Shown here: positions 18,922 to 26,336 of the stretch, piece after piece | Position numbering within the stretch: the stretch's first letter is position 1 | Layout: each line of letters opens with the position of its first letter | NCBI RefSeq assembly: GCF_025642255.1 | Contig: NZ_CP106759.1 | Location: forward strand, 2,197,501-2,261,500 | Length of the DNA stretch: 64,000 nt | Direction of reading: 5' to 3' | Origin: Stenotrophomonas maltophilia | Lineage (GTDB): Bacteria > Pseudomonadota > Gammaproteobacteria > Xanthomonadales > Xanthomonadaceae | Position numbers and translations under genes: made by a program | Notes under the pieces: generated by a model | Database searches by the model: none | Told to the model about the DNA's origin: nothing | Seen by the model: only the letters and a program-made list of their open reading frames with translations

Positions 18922-19445
18922 CGAAGCTCACCCGCAACGGCCTTCATCACGATGCTTCCTGAAATGCGTGCCGCCGGCATATCCGCGTCCCCTGTGCGTT
19001 GCAGTTGCAGTCGTTGCAGTTCGATGGTCGGGTCGGCCAGCAGCGGCAGGAGCCAGTTCCAGAGCACATCGGCGGGCACCGACTGCACCTGCAGGTGCCA
19101 GCGTCCCTCGCGCGCGTCGACCCGCACCCCATCGGCAAGGCCGGCGGCGGCGATCCGCGAACGCAGGCTGGTCAGTGTCGGCCGCTGCTCCCGGGCCAGG
19201 CGCTGGCGCTCGCGCGCGTCCAGCAAGGGCGCCAGTGCCCGTATCTGTGCCTGCAGGCGCGGCAGCTCAACCTGCCAGTAGCTGCGCTGCTTCAGCAGGG
19301 GCTCCAGCCAGAATGCCCACAGCGCAGCGGCCAGCAGTGCACCCACCATCGTCGTCAGCATGACGCGTTCGCGTAGCTGCAGGCGCCGCCAGCACTGCGA
19401 CAGCGCCGCGATGCCGCCTTCCATCCACGCAGTCCGTACCCTCAT
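18918..19445 (-). CDS. gspM: Type II secretion protein GspM
   Basis: This 175-residue bitopic protein has a short cytoplasmic N-terminus, one membrane segment (TMVGALLAAALWAFWLEPL, about residues 31-49), a periplasmic helix rich in R, Q and L, and a small C-terminal domain. That is the usual GspM layout. GspM partners GspL in the inner-membrane platform. The start at 19445 was chosen because its ATG overlaps the gspL TGA as ATGA; an upstream start would run deep into gspL. Confidence 0.85.
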   Translation of the reverse strand: MRVRTAWMEGGIAALSQCWRRLQLRERVMLTTMVGALLAAALWAFWLEPLLKQRSYWQVELPRLQAQIRALAPLLDARERQRLAREQRPTLTSLRSRIAAAGLADGVRVDAREGRWHLQVQSVPADVLWNWLLPLLADPTIELQRLQLQRTGDADMPAARISGSIVMKAVAGELR

Positions 19446-20608
19446 CGGCTGCCCCCGGTGCTCAGCCGCAGGCGGCCACCGCCCTGGCGGACCAGCTGCA
19501 GGCCCTGCGCCTGCGCCGCCTGCTGCCATCGTTCCAGATGCTGCGCATCATCGGCCAGCGCCTGCGCATCGGCGTCCAGTTCCAGTTCAAGCGCGCCGGG
19601 CGTGTAGTCCATGCCGCGAACGCGGCCGGCCAGCTCCGGAACCGCCTGCAATGCCAGCGCGACCTGTTGCTGTATCCGCGGCAGTGGAGCCGTCTGCACC
19701 GGTGCGGCCAACGCACGCCGTGCCTGCAGGACCGGATCCAGTACCTCGGTGATTTCCGGATACTGCGCGCTGAACTGCCGCGTCATTTCCCGCTGCAACG
19801 CCTCACCTTCGCCGCGCCAGCGCGAGACCTGCAACTGCAGGCCCGTCGCGGCGAGCACCGCGGCCGCCAGTGCCAGCCCGATCGCCACTCGTGGCAGGCG
19901 TCGTCCGCCGCGCTGCAGCGGTAGTGCCCATGCCGGCAGCGGGCCGCTGGCCTCGCTGCCCGCGGCCACTGTGCTGGTCTGCAGGTGTCCGGGCCAACCC
20001 GAGGGCACCGCATGCACCCATTGCACGGCCTGCACGCCGGCCTGCTGCAGGCGCAGGGAGGTTGCCTGCAGCACGGCTGCCACGTCGCGCCCGCCACTCC
20101 ACTGCACGAAGCCGCGGTCGCGCCCGCTGCGTACCAGCAGGTGCTCGCCCTTCGCCTCCAGCGTGGCCCGCCCCTCCGTCCACGGCAGCAGCAGCGGCGT
20201 CGGGTACAGCCCCTGCAGGCTCAGGCCGCACGACGCCAGCAGCTGCTGCGCCTGGGCCACGGCCTGCTGGCCCAGCCATGCCACCGGCACGGTCCCGTCA
20301 GCCGCCTGCGGCCCATTGGCCAGCGCAACATCCTGCAGGTCGTCCAGCAGCATCGCCTCCACCTCGCCCTGCAGCGCGGCCTGCAGCCGGCGACCTGACA
20401 GCGGCGGCAGCTGCAGTTCCAGCAGGATCAGGTCATGCGGATCGAGGCAGGCGTGCACCTGTGCCTGCGGATGGCGCTGTCCCAACGCCGATAGCGCCTC
20501 GCAGCCATGCGCCGCCACGTCACCGCGTTGCAGTTGCGCCCACTCCACCCGGCTGTCGGCCTGCAGTCGATCCAGCGCCGGCAGGCGCACCCGCAGCTGC
20601 ACGCTCAT
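19442..20608 (-). CDS. gspL: Type II secretion protein GspL
   Basis: This 388-residue protein has an actin-like cytoplasmic domain (about residues 1-235), a membrane segment (VAIGLALAAAVLAATGLQL, about 245-265) and a periplasmic ferredoxin-like domain. GspL anchors the ATPase GspE to the membrane. The ATG at 20608 overlaps the gspK stop codon as ATGA and was preferred over one six codons upstream. The sequence is diverged, so the call also rests on its position between gspK and gspM. Confidence 0.85.
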   Translation of the reverse strand: MSVQLRVRLPALDRLQADSRVEWAQLQRGDVAAHGCEALSALGQRHPQAQVHACLDPHDLILLELQLPPLSGRRLQAALQGEVEAMLLDDLQDVALANGPQAADGTVPVAWLGQQAVAQAQQLLASCGLSLQGLYPTPLLLPWTEGRATLEAKGEHLLVRSGRDRGFVQWSGGRDVAAVLQATSLRLQQAGVQAVQWVHAVPSGWPGHLQTSTVAAGSEASGPLPAWALPLQRGGRRLPRVAIGLALAAAVLAATGLQLQVSRWRGEGEALQREMTRQFSAQYPEITEVLDPVLQARRALAAPVQTAPLPRIQQQVALALQAVPELAGRVRGMDYTPGALELELDADAQALADDAQHLERWQQAAQAQGLQLVRQGGGRLRLSTGGSR

Positions 20609-21510
20609 GCGCCGATCCTCGTCCATACACGCTGCACGCGCACGCTGTCATCGCGGTACTCACGCCAGATCAACGCGCGGAAATCGACGTCGCGGTCGTC
20701 TGCCTGGACCTGTCCGACCGCCAGGAACCATTCGCTGTGGATGCCCAGCGGCATCACCGACATCTGCTCGCTGCTCACCTGCAGGCGGTTGGCAATATCA
20801 CCGCGGTTGAGCAGCCAGCGGCCGCCATCGCGCTCGTCCACCAGCGCCCGCAGCCGGCCCGGATCAGCGCCGGGTGCAACCGCCTGCAGCACGGCCAAGT
20901 CAGTCGTATTGGCGTTGACCAGCGTCTGCGCCGGCAACACCACCGTGCGCCGGGACAACGCCCGGACGGCGCGTGGCTCGGCATCGGCCAGCGCCTGCCC
21001 GATCAGGGCTTCGCGCGGCAGGGGCGCCTGCGCGGCGCGATCACCGTCGCGCAGCCGTGCCTGGATGTGGTCCGCGGCACCGCTGCATGTAGCCGCAGAC
21101 ACCCCCTGCTCCACGCACAGCGCCACGAAGGCCTGCCGCGCCTGCGCATCCGGTTGGCCCTGCGACAACAGGTTGCGCAGGTTGAACAGCGACTGCGCGT
21201 CCACCATCTGCAGGCGCACCGGCAGCGGCGCATCCAGTTGCACCGGCCGTGCCCAGCGACCGTCGCGCACGGTGGTCAGCTGCTCGCGCGCGTCGTCACG
21301 AAGCTGCTGCCCCGCGCGCTCCAGCGCGGCATCCACGGCCATGCGTACCTGCGCCCGCAGCTGGTCGCCACGCAGCGCACGCAGCTGCGCGGCCTGGCGG
21401 GTCAGCAGCGCGGTCGCGATCACCGCCACCAGTGCGACCACCAGCATCGCGACGATCACCGCCATGCCCTGCTGGCGACGACACGGAAAGGCTGCCATCG
21501 GAGGCGACAT
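20605..21510 (-). CDS. gspK: Type II secretion minor pseudopilin GspK
   Basis: This 301-residue protein has a prepilin-type N-terminus (QQGMAVIVAMLVVALVAVIA) and then a large periplasmic domain typical of GspK, the pseudopilus tip subunit. The usual acidic residue at position +5 of mature pseudopilins is absent here, as is normal for GspK. A GAGG site precedes the ATG at 21510, which lies 9 bases after the gspG stop codon. The other tip subunits (GspH, I, J) are not found in the window. Confidence 0.9.
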   Translation of the reverse strand: MSPPMAAFPCRRQQGMAVIVAMLVVALVAVIATALLTRQAAQLRALRGDQLRAQVRMAVDAALERAGQQLRDDAREQLTTVRDGRWARPVQLDAPLPVRLQMVDAQSLFNLRNLLSQGQPDAQARQAFVALCVEQGVSAATCSGAADHIQARLRDGDRAAQAPLPREALIGQALADAEPRAVRALSRRTVVLPAQTLVNANTTDLAVLQAVAPGADPGRLRALVDERDGGRWLLNRGDIANRLQVSSEQMSVMPLGIHSEWFLAVGQVQADDRDVDFRALIWREYRDDSVRVQRVWTRIGA

Positions 21511-21519
21511 CGGTGGACC

Positions 21520-21957
21520 TCACAGCTGCCAGGAGCCGATGTCCGCATTGCCGGCATCACCTCCGGCCTTGCTGTCCGCGCCAAGGGAGAACACGTCGAT
21601 GTCGCCGTGCGCGCCCGGGTTCTGGTACTGGTACGGATGCCCCCACGGGTCGTTCGGCAGGCGGTCCAGATAGGGGGTTGTCGGCATCGCGCCGCTGCTC
21701 TTGGGCGGCGCCACCAACGCCTGCAATCCCTGCTCGGTGCTGGGGTAGCGGCCATTGTCCAGGCGATAGAGCTTCAGCGCCTGCATCAGTGCGGCGATGT
21801 CCTGGCGTGCCGCCACCACCCGCGCCTGATCGGGACGATCCATCAGGCGCGGCACGATCAGTGCGGCAAGAATGCCGATGATCACCACCACCACCATGAT
21901 CTCGATCAGGCTGAAACCGTGCTGCCGGGCCCTGCCACCACGAAGCTGTCTTGCCAT
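21520..21957 (-). CDS. gspG: Type II secretion major pseudopilin GspG
   Basis: This 145-residue major pseudopilin has the prepilin peptidase site at G-FSLIEIMVVVVIIGILAAL, with Glu at mature position 5. Its globular domain carries the family motifs DNGRYPSTEQGLQALV and LPNDPWGHPYQYQNPG, and Asp residues near the C-terminus fit the calcium site of GspG (DIDVFSLGADSKAGGDAG). It is the first core T2SS gene of the run, 57 bases after the upstream paralog gene. No prepilin peptidase gene lies in the window, so a shared pilD elsewhere is implied. Confidence 0.95.
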   Translation of the reverse strand: MARQLRGGRARQHGFSLIEIMVVVVIIGILAALIVPRLMDRPDQARVVAARQDIAALMQALKLYRLDNGRYPSTEQGLQALVAPPKSSGAMPTTPYLDRLPNDPWGHPYQYQNPGAHGDIDVFSLGADSKAGGDAGNADIGSWQL

Positions 21958-22014
21958 TGTTCCGCCCTCGTCATCCTGGAAGGGACCGCTGCACCATGGT
22001 CAGCGGCGCATGTG

Positions 22015-22599
22015 TCAGTACGATAAACATCCACCTGCAATTCGCTGCTGCTCCACCCTGTCTGCGCTGGCGCCCGCCGGCGGCACGCCAGCCGACTGCA
22101 GCAGCGTTGCAGGTACTGCCGCCAACGCGCCTTCCACGCAGCGACGCAGCAGCGGGTGGCGACTGGCCTGCAGGATCCGCACGCATTGCGTCGGCGACCA
22201 GGCGCTGCCACGGCCGAAGCCGACGAAGCGGCGGTACACCTGGTGATGGCGCAGGTCATCGTGTACCCGTTGCGCGCTGTCCAGTGCCTGCACCCACAGC
22301 AGCAGAGCGGCACGCTGCAGCATGCGGACATCGTCCATGTCCAGGGGCAGCGTCGCGATGGCTGCTTCCGGCCACGCCGGCAGTTGCGCATCGGTTGCGC
22401 GGCGCAGCGCCAGCAGCGGATGCGCCTCGACGTCCAGCGCCGCCCATCGCGCGGCGTCCGCCCAGGCGTCGCTGGAAAGCACCCAGACCCACGGATGCCC
22501 GTAGCGCTGTACGCACAGCGGCGCGTGCCGGGCCTGTTCCAGCGACCGGCTCAGGTGGCGATCCAGCTCGAGCATGCTGATCCTGCGACGTTCCGCCAT
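22015..22599 (-). CDS. Phd/YefM-like N-terminal domain fused to unknown domain (paralog B)
   Basis: This 194-residue protein has a first 50 residues or so that fit the antitoxin-type Phd/YefM fold (ISMLELDRHLSRSLEQ, then VQRYGHPWVWVLSS). The remaining 140 residues contain YRRFVGFGRGSAWSP and match no family I recognise. It is a paralog of the gene at 22719-23267; the two align over the N-terminus (RYG-PWV-V), with scattered similarity later. It lies inside the secretion operon, just before gspG, and no toxin gene is adjacent. A DNA-binding or regulatory role is possible but unproven. The start at 22599 keeps the N-terminus aligned with its paralog; 22575, behind an AGGA site, is an alternative. 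Confidence 0.6.
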   Translation of the reverse strand: MAERRRISMLELDRHLSRSLEQARHAPLCVQRYGHPWVWVLSSDAWADAARWAALDVEAHPLLALRRATDAQLPAWPEAAIATLPLDMDDVRMLQRAALLLWVQALDSAQRVHDDLRHHQVYRRFVGFGRGSAWSPTQCVRILQASRHPLLRRCVEGALAAVPATLLQSAGVPPAGASADRVEQQRIAGGCLSY

Positions 22600-22718
22600 C
22601 GACGCTGCCTGCGCTCCACGACGCGGATGCGCCGTACTCTGGAGAAGACGTCAGCAGGGTCGATGAAGCGACAGCGCGTTGCGCGTGATGTGCCGTGCGT
22701 TGCGCTTCAGCCGCTCTG

Positions 22719-23267
22719 TCACAGCGACGTCATGCGCCTGCAGGCATCGGCATCCAGCAACGGAGCGATGCCGCCGCATTGTCGTGCCAGCACCATCACG
22801 TCGGGACGTCGGCCAAATGCGGACAGCAACCCGGCCGCGTCCGCGTCGGCCAGCAACGCGGCCGTGGCCTGGCGCAGTGCCGGCAACTGCCATCCGTCCA
22901 TCGCGGTCACCGCACCGGCCACAAACCAGTGCCACAAGCGGTGATGGATCACCTGGTCGTGCAACTGTGGCAGGCCCTGTATGCCATGCATCGCCATCAG
23001 CAGCAGACCGCGGGCCGCCATTGCCGGTGATACGCTGCCCTTCTCCGGCAGCGACAGCGCCTGCTGCAACCTCAGCAGGGCAGCCAGCGGATGGCCCTGC
23101 GGGTCGAAATCCAGCAGCACGGACTGTTCCTGCCACTGCGGATCGGACACCACGCAGACCCAGGGCGATCCATAGCGATGCACCGTCAATGGACGTCGCT
23201 GCGTGGTCTCCAGCAATGCGGACAGGTTGCGTCGCAGGTCGAGCACACCGATGGTCTCGTTGCGCAT
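22719..23267 (-). CDS. Phd/YefM-like N-terminal domain fused to unknown domain (paralog A)
   Basis: This 182-residue protein begins IGVLDLRRNLSALLETTQ and continues with VHRYGSPWVCVVSD, the pattern of Phd/YefM antitoxins. An unrecognised helical domain of about 130 residues follows (HDQVIHHRLWHWFVAG). It sits 53 bases downstream of the anti-sigma gene and 119 bases upstream of its paralog. The start has AAGGA-type sequence just before the ATG. Two adjacent copies between the regulators and the secretion genes suggest a local duplication kept for a role in this system. The function is unknown. Confidence 0.6.
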   Translation of the reverse strand: MRNETIGVLDLRRNLSALLETTQRRPLTVHRYGSPWVCVVSDPQWQEQSVLLDFDPQGHPLAALLRLQQALSLPEKGSVSPAMAARGLLLMAMHGIQGLPQLHDQVIHHRLWHWFVAGAVTAMDGWQLPALRQATAALLADADAAGLLSAFGRRPDVMVLARQCGGIAPLLDADACRRMTSL

Positions 23268-23320
23268 TCCTTGGCTTCTCCTTGCATGCGGCAGCCACGC
23301 GACGCGCGTGGCCGGGGGCT

Positions 23321-24316
23321 CTACCCCAGGACGGCGATACCGCCCGGGAAGCGACGCAGCTCCAACGACAGCGTCAACCGCAGCTGTTCCAGCGCCGCGT
23401 CCGGGTCATCGATGCGGAAGCGACCGCTGACCGGCGCACGCGCCTGTGCGCCGTCACCGAGCAGGACCCTGCCGCGGCGATAGCGATTGATCTCGTCCAC
23501 CACCTCGCGCAACGGCGCGCGGCGGAACACCAGCATGCCTTCGGTCCAGGCGCTGACCTCGCCGGCCACGGCCTCGGCCACCACGCCGCTCAGGCGTTCG
23601 TCGTAGCGGGTCTGCTGTCCGGCCTGCAGCCGTAGCCGGCCCTGCGGGTGCTCGATGCGGGCGCTGCCGCGCAGGCACGTCACCCGGACGTGTCCCCCGG
23701 TATTGCGCACGTCCAGCCGGGCTGCGCCCTCATCGGCGATCACACAGCCCGGCCCCGCGTACAGTGCGAGGCGTGAACCCGCAGCGGTCTCGAATGCCGC
23801 CTGCCCCTGCACCAGCTCGTAACCCTCGCCGCCCGCACCCATCCGGCGCCGCAGACTGCTCTGCGTATCCAGCTCCAGCGTCAACTGCGGCGTCAGCGCA
23901 AGCTGGAGGCGCTCGCCGGTGCCGGTATGGAAGTCGGCCGCCATCGCACTCACCGACGGCCACAGCCCCAAAGGCGGACGGATCGCCGCCACCACGGCGA
24001 GGCTGGCGGGAGCGGCGATGGCCGCCCCCAGGAATGCACGCCGGCTCCATCGCCTTGCCGGGCCCGGTGCCTGCGGCTGGCGTGCCGCAGCCGGGACCTG
24101 CTCACCGGCCACGCGCACCTGCTCCCATTGCCGCCGCGCACGGGCAAACGCTTCGCGGTGACGCGAATCGGCCGCGCACCACTGGCGGAACCTGCGTCCG
24201 TCGGCTGCCGTGGCCTCGCCCGACGTCAGACGCACCACCCACGCGTGGGCCTGGCGCTCCACGGCGTCGAGCGTGCGGTGCGGGCGATCATCAGGGTCCA
24301 TGCGCAGTCCAGCCAT
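23321..24316 (-). CDS. FecR-like anti-sigma factor (VreR-like)
   Basis: This protein of about 331 residues has the FecR layout: an N-terminal cytoplasmic sigma-binding domain (AWVVRLTSGEATAADGRRF), one membrane segment (AFLGAAIAAPASLAVVAAI, about 95-113), and a periplasmic FecR domain (TGTGERLQLALTPQLTLELD) ending in an STN-like C-terminal region. Such proteins hold an ECF sigma factor inactive until an outer signal arrives. It lies directly downstream of the sigma gene. The start is uncertain: ATG at 24316 or 24301, or TTG at 24349; no good ribosome site marks any of them. Confidence 0.88.
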   Translation of the reverse strand: MAGLRMDPDDRPHRTLDAVERQAHAWVVRLTSGEATAADGRRFRQWCAADSRHREAFARARRQWEQVRVAGEQVPAAARQPQAPGPARRWSRRAFLGAAIAAPASLAVVAAIRPPLGLWPSVSAMAADFHTGTGERLQLALTPQLTLELDTQSSLRRRMGAGGEGYELVQGQAAFETAAGSRLALYAGPGCVIADEGAARLDVRNTGGHVRVTCLRGSARIEHPQGRLRLQAGQQTRYDERLSGVVAEAVAGEVSAWTEGMLVFRRAPLREVVDEINRYRRGRVLLGDGAQARAPVSGRFRIDDPDAALEQLRLTLSLELRRFPGGIAVLG

Positions 24317-24370
24317 GCCCGCACGCTGCGGGGTTCTGCTCGGCGTCAAAGTGTAGACGGACGCCGCCGG

Positions 24371-24901
24371 TCAGAACCGCACCTGCCGGTCCTGCCCGCT
24401 GCGCTCGGCCAGATAGTCCTGGGCCGCTTTCAGTTCGCGCTGCACCAGCCGCAGCGACACGCCCAGCTGCTCGGCCACGTCCCGCTGCTGCAGGCCGTCC
24501 ACGCGGATCGCCAGCAGGATCCGGCGGCGGCGTTCGGGCATGCGGTGCAGCAGGCCGACCATGTCTTCGAGGGCACGATCAAGCTCCGCAGCCTGAGCCG
24601 GACCGGGGCCCGGATCGGCCATCTCCATCAGCGCGTCCACTTCTTCCAGGCTGAGCAGGCGATGGTCGGCGCGCTGCCGATCGATCACGGTGTTCATCGC
24701 CATCCGCAACAGATAGGCCGCCGGATTCTGCACCGGGTCCAGCCGGTCGCGGCGTGCGCTCAGGCGCATCCAGGTGTCCTGCAGCGCATCGCCTGCCAGC
24801 TCTTCCGAGCCCAGCTTGCGCACCAGCCGGCGCTTGAGTTCATCGTAGGCCCCCAGCAGGTGATCCATCAGGTCCACCGCCCCGGCCGTTCCGTTGCTCA
24901 T
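24371..24901 (-). CDS. ECF RNA polymerase sigma factor (VreI/FecI-like)
   Basis: This 176-residue protein has sigma region 2 (about 20-85: AGDALQDTWMRLSAR, NPAAYLLRMAMNTVIDRQR) and region 4 (about 110-165: MPERRRRILLAIRVDGLQQR, then VAEQLGVSLRLVQREL). It belongs with the FecI-type sigma factors that pair with FecR and STN-domain sensors, both encoded next to it. The start at 24901 has an AAGGA site 7 bases upstream and leaves 16 bases after the sensor stop codon. It probably directs transcription of the secretion genes downstream; this is inferred from gene order. Confidence 0.9.
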   Translation of the reverse strand: MSNGTAGAVDLMDHLLGAYDELKRRLVRKLGSEELAGDALQDTWMRLSARRDRLDPVQNPAAYLLRMAMNTVIDRQRADHRLLSLEEVDALMEMADPGPGPAQAAELDRALEDMVGLLHRMPERRRRILLAIRVDGLQQRDVAEQLGVSLRLVQRELKAAQDYLAERSGQDRQVRF

Positions 24902-24917
24902 GTTCGAATCCTTGAAA

Positions 24918-25643
24918 TCATGGAAGGGGCTGCCGCCGGCCGCAGTCGTGGTCGGCACGGGAGGGCTGGATCTGCAGCGTCACCGGCTGCGGCAACGCGG
25001 CGGCGTCGATGGACGGCGCCAGCCTGCCGATAGCCAGCAGCAGGCGCCGATCGCGCCGGGCGTCGCCGCTGCCGACGAGCAGTTCGGCATCGTCGACATG
25101 GCCCTCGGCGGTGATGCGGAAACGCAGCGTCGCCGCGTAGCGGCCCGGTGCGAGCAGGGGGTCGTCACAGAACGCGTCGCGCAGCCGCTGCTGCAGCCCG
25201 CCAAAACGACGGCTGCGCTCGGATTCCGGTAGCAGGCCGACGGGACCGGCTGCGCGTTCGGGTTGCGCGCCCAGCCGAAGCACCACGCGCTGCGCGCCGA
25301 TCACCTCGGCTTCGACGCCGGTCTCCTGCAGCAGGGTCTGCAGCGCCTGCAGCGGCGGCAGGCTGGCGTGCAACGGGTAACTGCGCCGACCGGCAGCGAG
25401 TTCGCCGGCGTACATCACCGACCACCCGCTGCTGACGCTGAAGCGCTCCACTGCCTGCTCCAGCGGCTGCGCCGGAATGTCGTAGGCACGGACGTCGTCC
25501 TCGGCCGTGGCGACGAAGGCGAGCAGCAGCCACGCAGCGATGGCCACTCTCCATGTTCTGACCGCGTGGCGTCCATCCAGCCCCCTGACGTTGAACACAT
25601 GACCCTCGGCAGCGACAGCAGCTGTGACGGAGGCAGGCGGCAC
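24918..25643 (-). CDS. STN-domain sensor fused to TonB-like C-terminal domain (VreA-like)
   Basis: This protein of up to 241 residues has a signal or membrane segment (VAIAAWLLLAFVATA-ED) and then an STN domain (about 52-125: YDIPAQPLEQAVERFSVSSG, with LQALQTLLQETGVEAEV). Its C-terminal part (about 155-235: GRYAATLRFRITAEGHVDDA) resembles the C-terminal domain of TonB. It has no TonB-dependent receptor barrel, so it is a sensor-like piece without a transporter, as in VreA of P. aeruginosa. It is the first gene of the locus. The start is unclear: GTG at 25643 or a later GTG. Confidence 0.8.
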   Translation of the reverse strand: MPPASVTAAVAAEGHVFNVRGLDGRHAVRTWRVAIAAWLLLAFVATAEDDVRAYDIPAQPLEQAVERFSVSSGWSVMYAGELAAGRRSYPLHASLPPLQALQTLLQETGVEAEVIGAQRVVLRLGAQPERAAGPVGLLPESERSRRFGGLQQRLRDAFCDDPLLAPGRYAATLRFRITAEGHVDDAELLVGSGDARRDRRLLLAIGRLAPSIDAAALPQPVTLQIQPSRADHDCGRRQPLP

Positions 25644-25702
25644 GACCGGGAGGTCGCCCGCGCGCGACCGGCAAGCGGGGTCAGACCCTACCGGGGGCAG
25701 AT

Positions 25703-25716
25703 GTCATTGCGATGAC
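25703..25716. promoter_or_regulatory. Palindrome upstream of the STN sensor gene
   Basis: GTCAT-TGCG-ATGAC is a perfect 5-bp inverted repeat with a 4-base spacer, 60 bases upstream of the possible GTG start of the sensor gene. It could be an operator for the whole secretion locus. A small GGTCGC/GCGACC hairpin (25652-25669) lies between it and the gene. Confidence 0.25.
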
Positions 25717-25746
25717 CACCGCACCGGCGGCCGGCGCGGCACGGCC

Positions 25747-26211
25747 TCAAAGCGGCAGCCGGGTGGTCTGCTTGATCCGCTGCATCGGGATCTCGGTCTT
25801 GGTGTTCTGCACCCCGGCGATCCTGTTCAGATGCCGGATCTGGAACTGGCGATACGCGTCCAGGTCGGCCACGGCCACCCGCAGCAGAAAATCGCAATCG
25901 CCTGCCATCAGATGACATTCAAGCACTTCCGGCAGGGACTTGATGCTGTTTATGAAGTGGTTGGTGGTGTCCTCGTCCTGCCCACGCAGCCAGACCCGCA
26001 CGAATACGGTGAAGCCCCGTCCAACCTTGGTCTCGTTCAGCAGCGCCACGTAGCGGTCGATGTAGCCGCCCTCCTCCAGCAGGCGGACCCGGCGCAGGCA
26101 GGCCGACGGCGAAAGACCGACCTGCCTGGCCAGCTCCAGGTTCTGCAGACGACCATCGACCTGCAGCGCCTCGAGAATCCGGCGATCAAGGTTATCGAGT
26201 TGAGATTGCAT
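25747..26211 (-). CDS. Lrp/AsnC-family transcriptional regulator
   Basis: This 154-residue protein has an N-terminal helix-turn-helix (LDNLDRRILEALQVDGRLQN, LARQVGLSPSACLRRVRLLE) and a C-terminal RAM/AsnC effector domain (VLECHLMAGDCDFLLRVAV). These regulators respond to amino acids. It is divergent from azlC-azlD and separated by a 125-bp region with inverted repeats, so it most likely controls that exporter. Confidence 0.93.
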   Translation of the reverse strand: MQSQLDNLDRRILEALQVDGRLQNLELARQVGLSPSACLRRVRLLEEGGYIDRYVALLNETKVGRGFTVFVRVWLRGQDEDTTNHFINSIKSLPEVLECHLMAGDCDFLLRVAVADLDAYRQFQIRHLNRIAGVQNTKTEIPMQRIKQTTRLPL

Positions 26212-26238
26212 TGGATTTCAGCCTTATGACCATCTGCC

Positions 26239-26269
26239 GCATCAGATGCGCAACATTCTCAATTGAATG
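26239..26269. promoter_or_regulatory. Two inverted repeats in the Lrp-like / azlC intergenic region
   Basis: GCATC-A-GATGC (26239-26249) and CATTC-TCAATT-GAATG (26254-26269) lie in the unusually AT-rich stretch between the divergent regulator and azlC. They fit an Lrp/AsnC-type operator, which often has an AT-rich centre. The assignment is inferred from position. Confidence 0.4.
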
Positions 26270-26336
26270 GCATCAACGCAACCCGATTTCGTGCCGTCGC
26301 CGCTACGATGAAGCCCCCCTCACTCGCTTCCGCTAC

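Noticed and set aside
16522-19281. Open frame of 919 codons on the plus strand
   Set aside because: It is antisense to gspD and gspM, whose motifs are clear. Its composition is that of an antisense frame.
22015-23267. A toxin-antitoxin pair
   Set aside because: Both proteins resemble antitoxins only at the N-terminus, they are paralogs of each other, and no toxin-like gene is adjacent.
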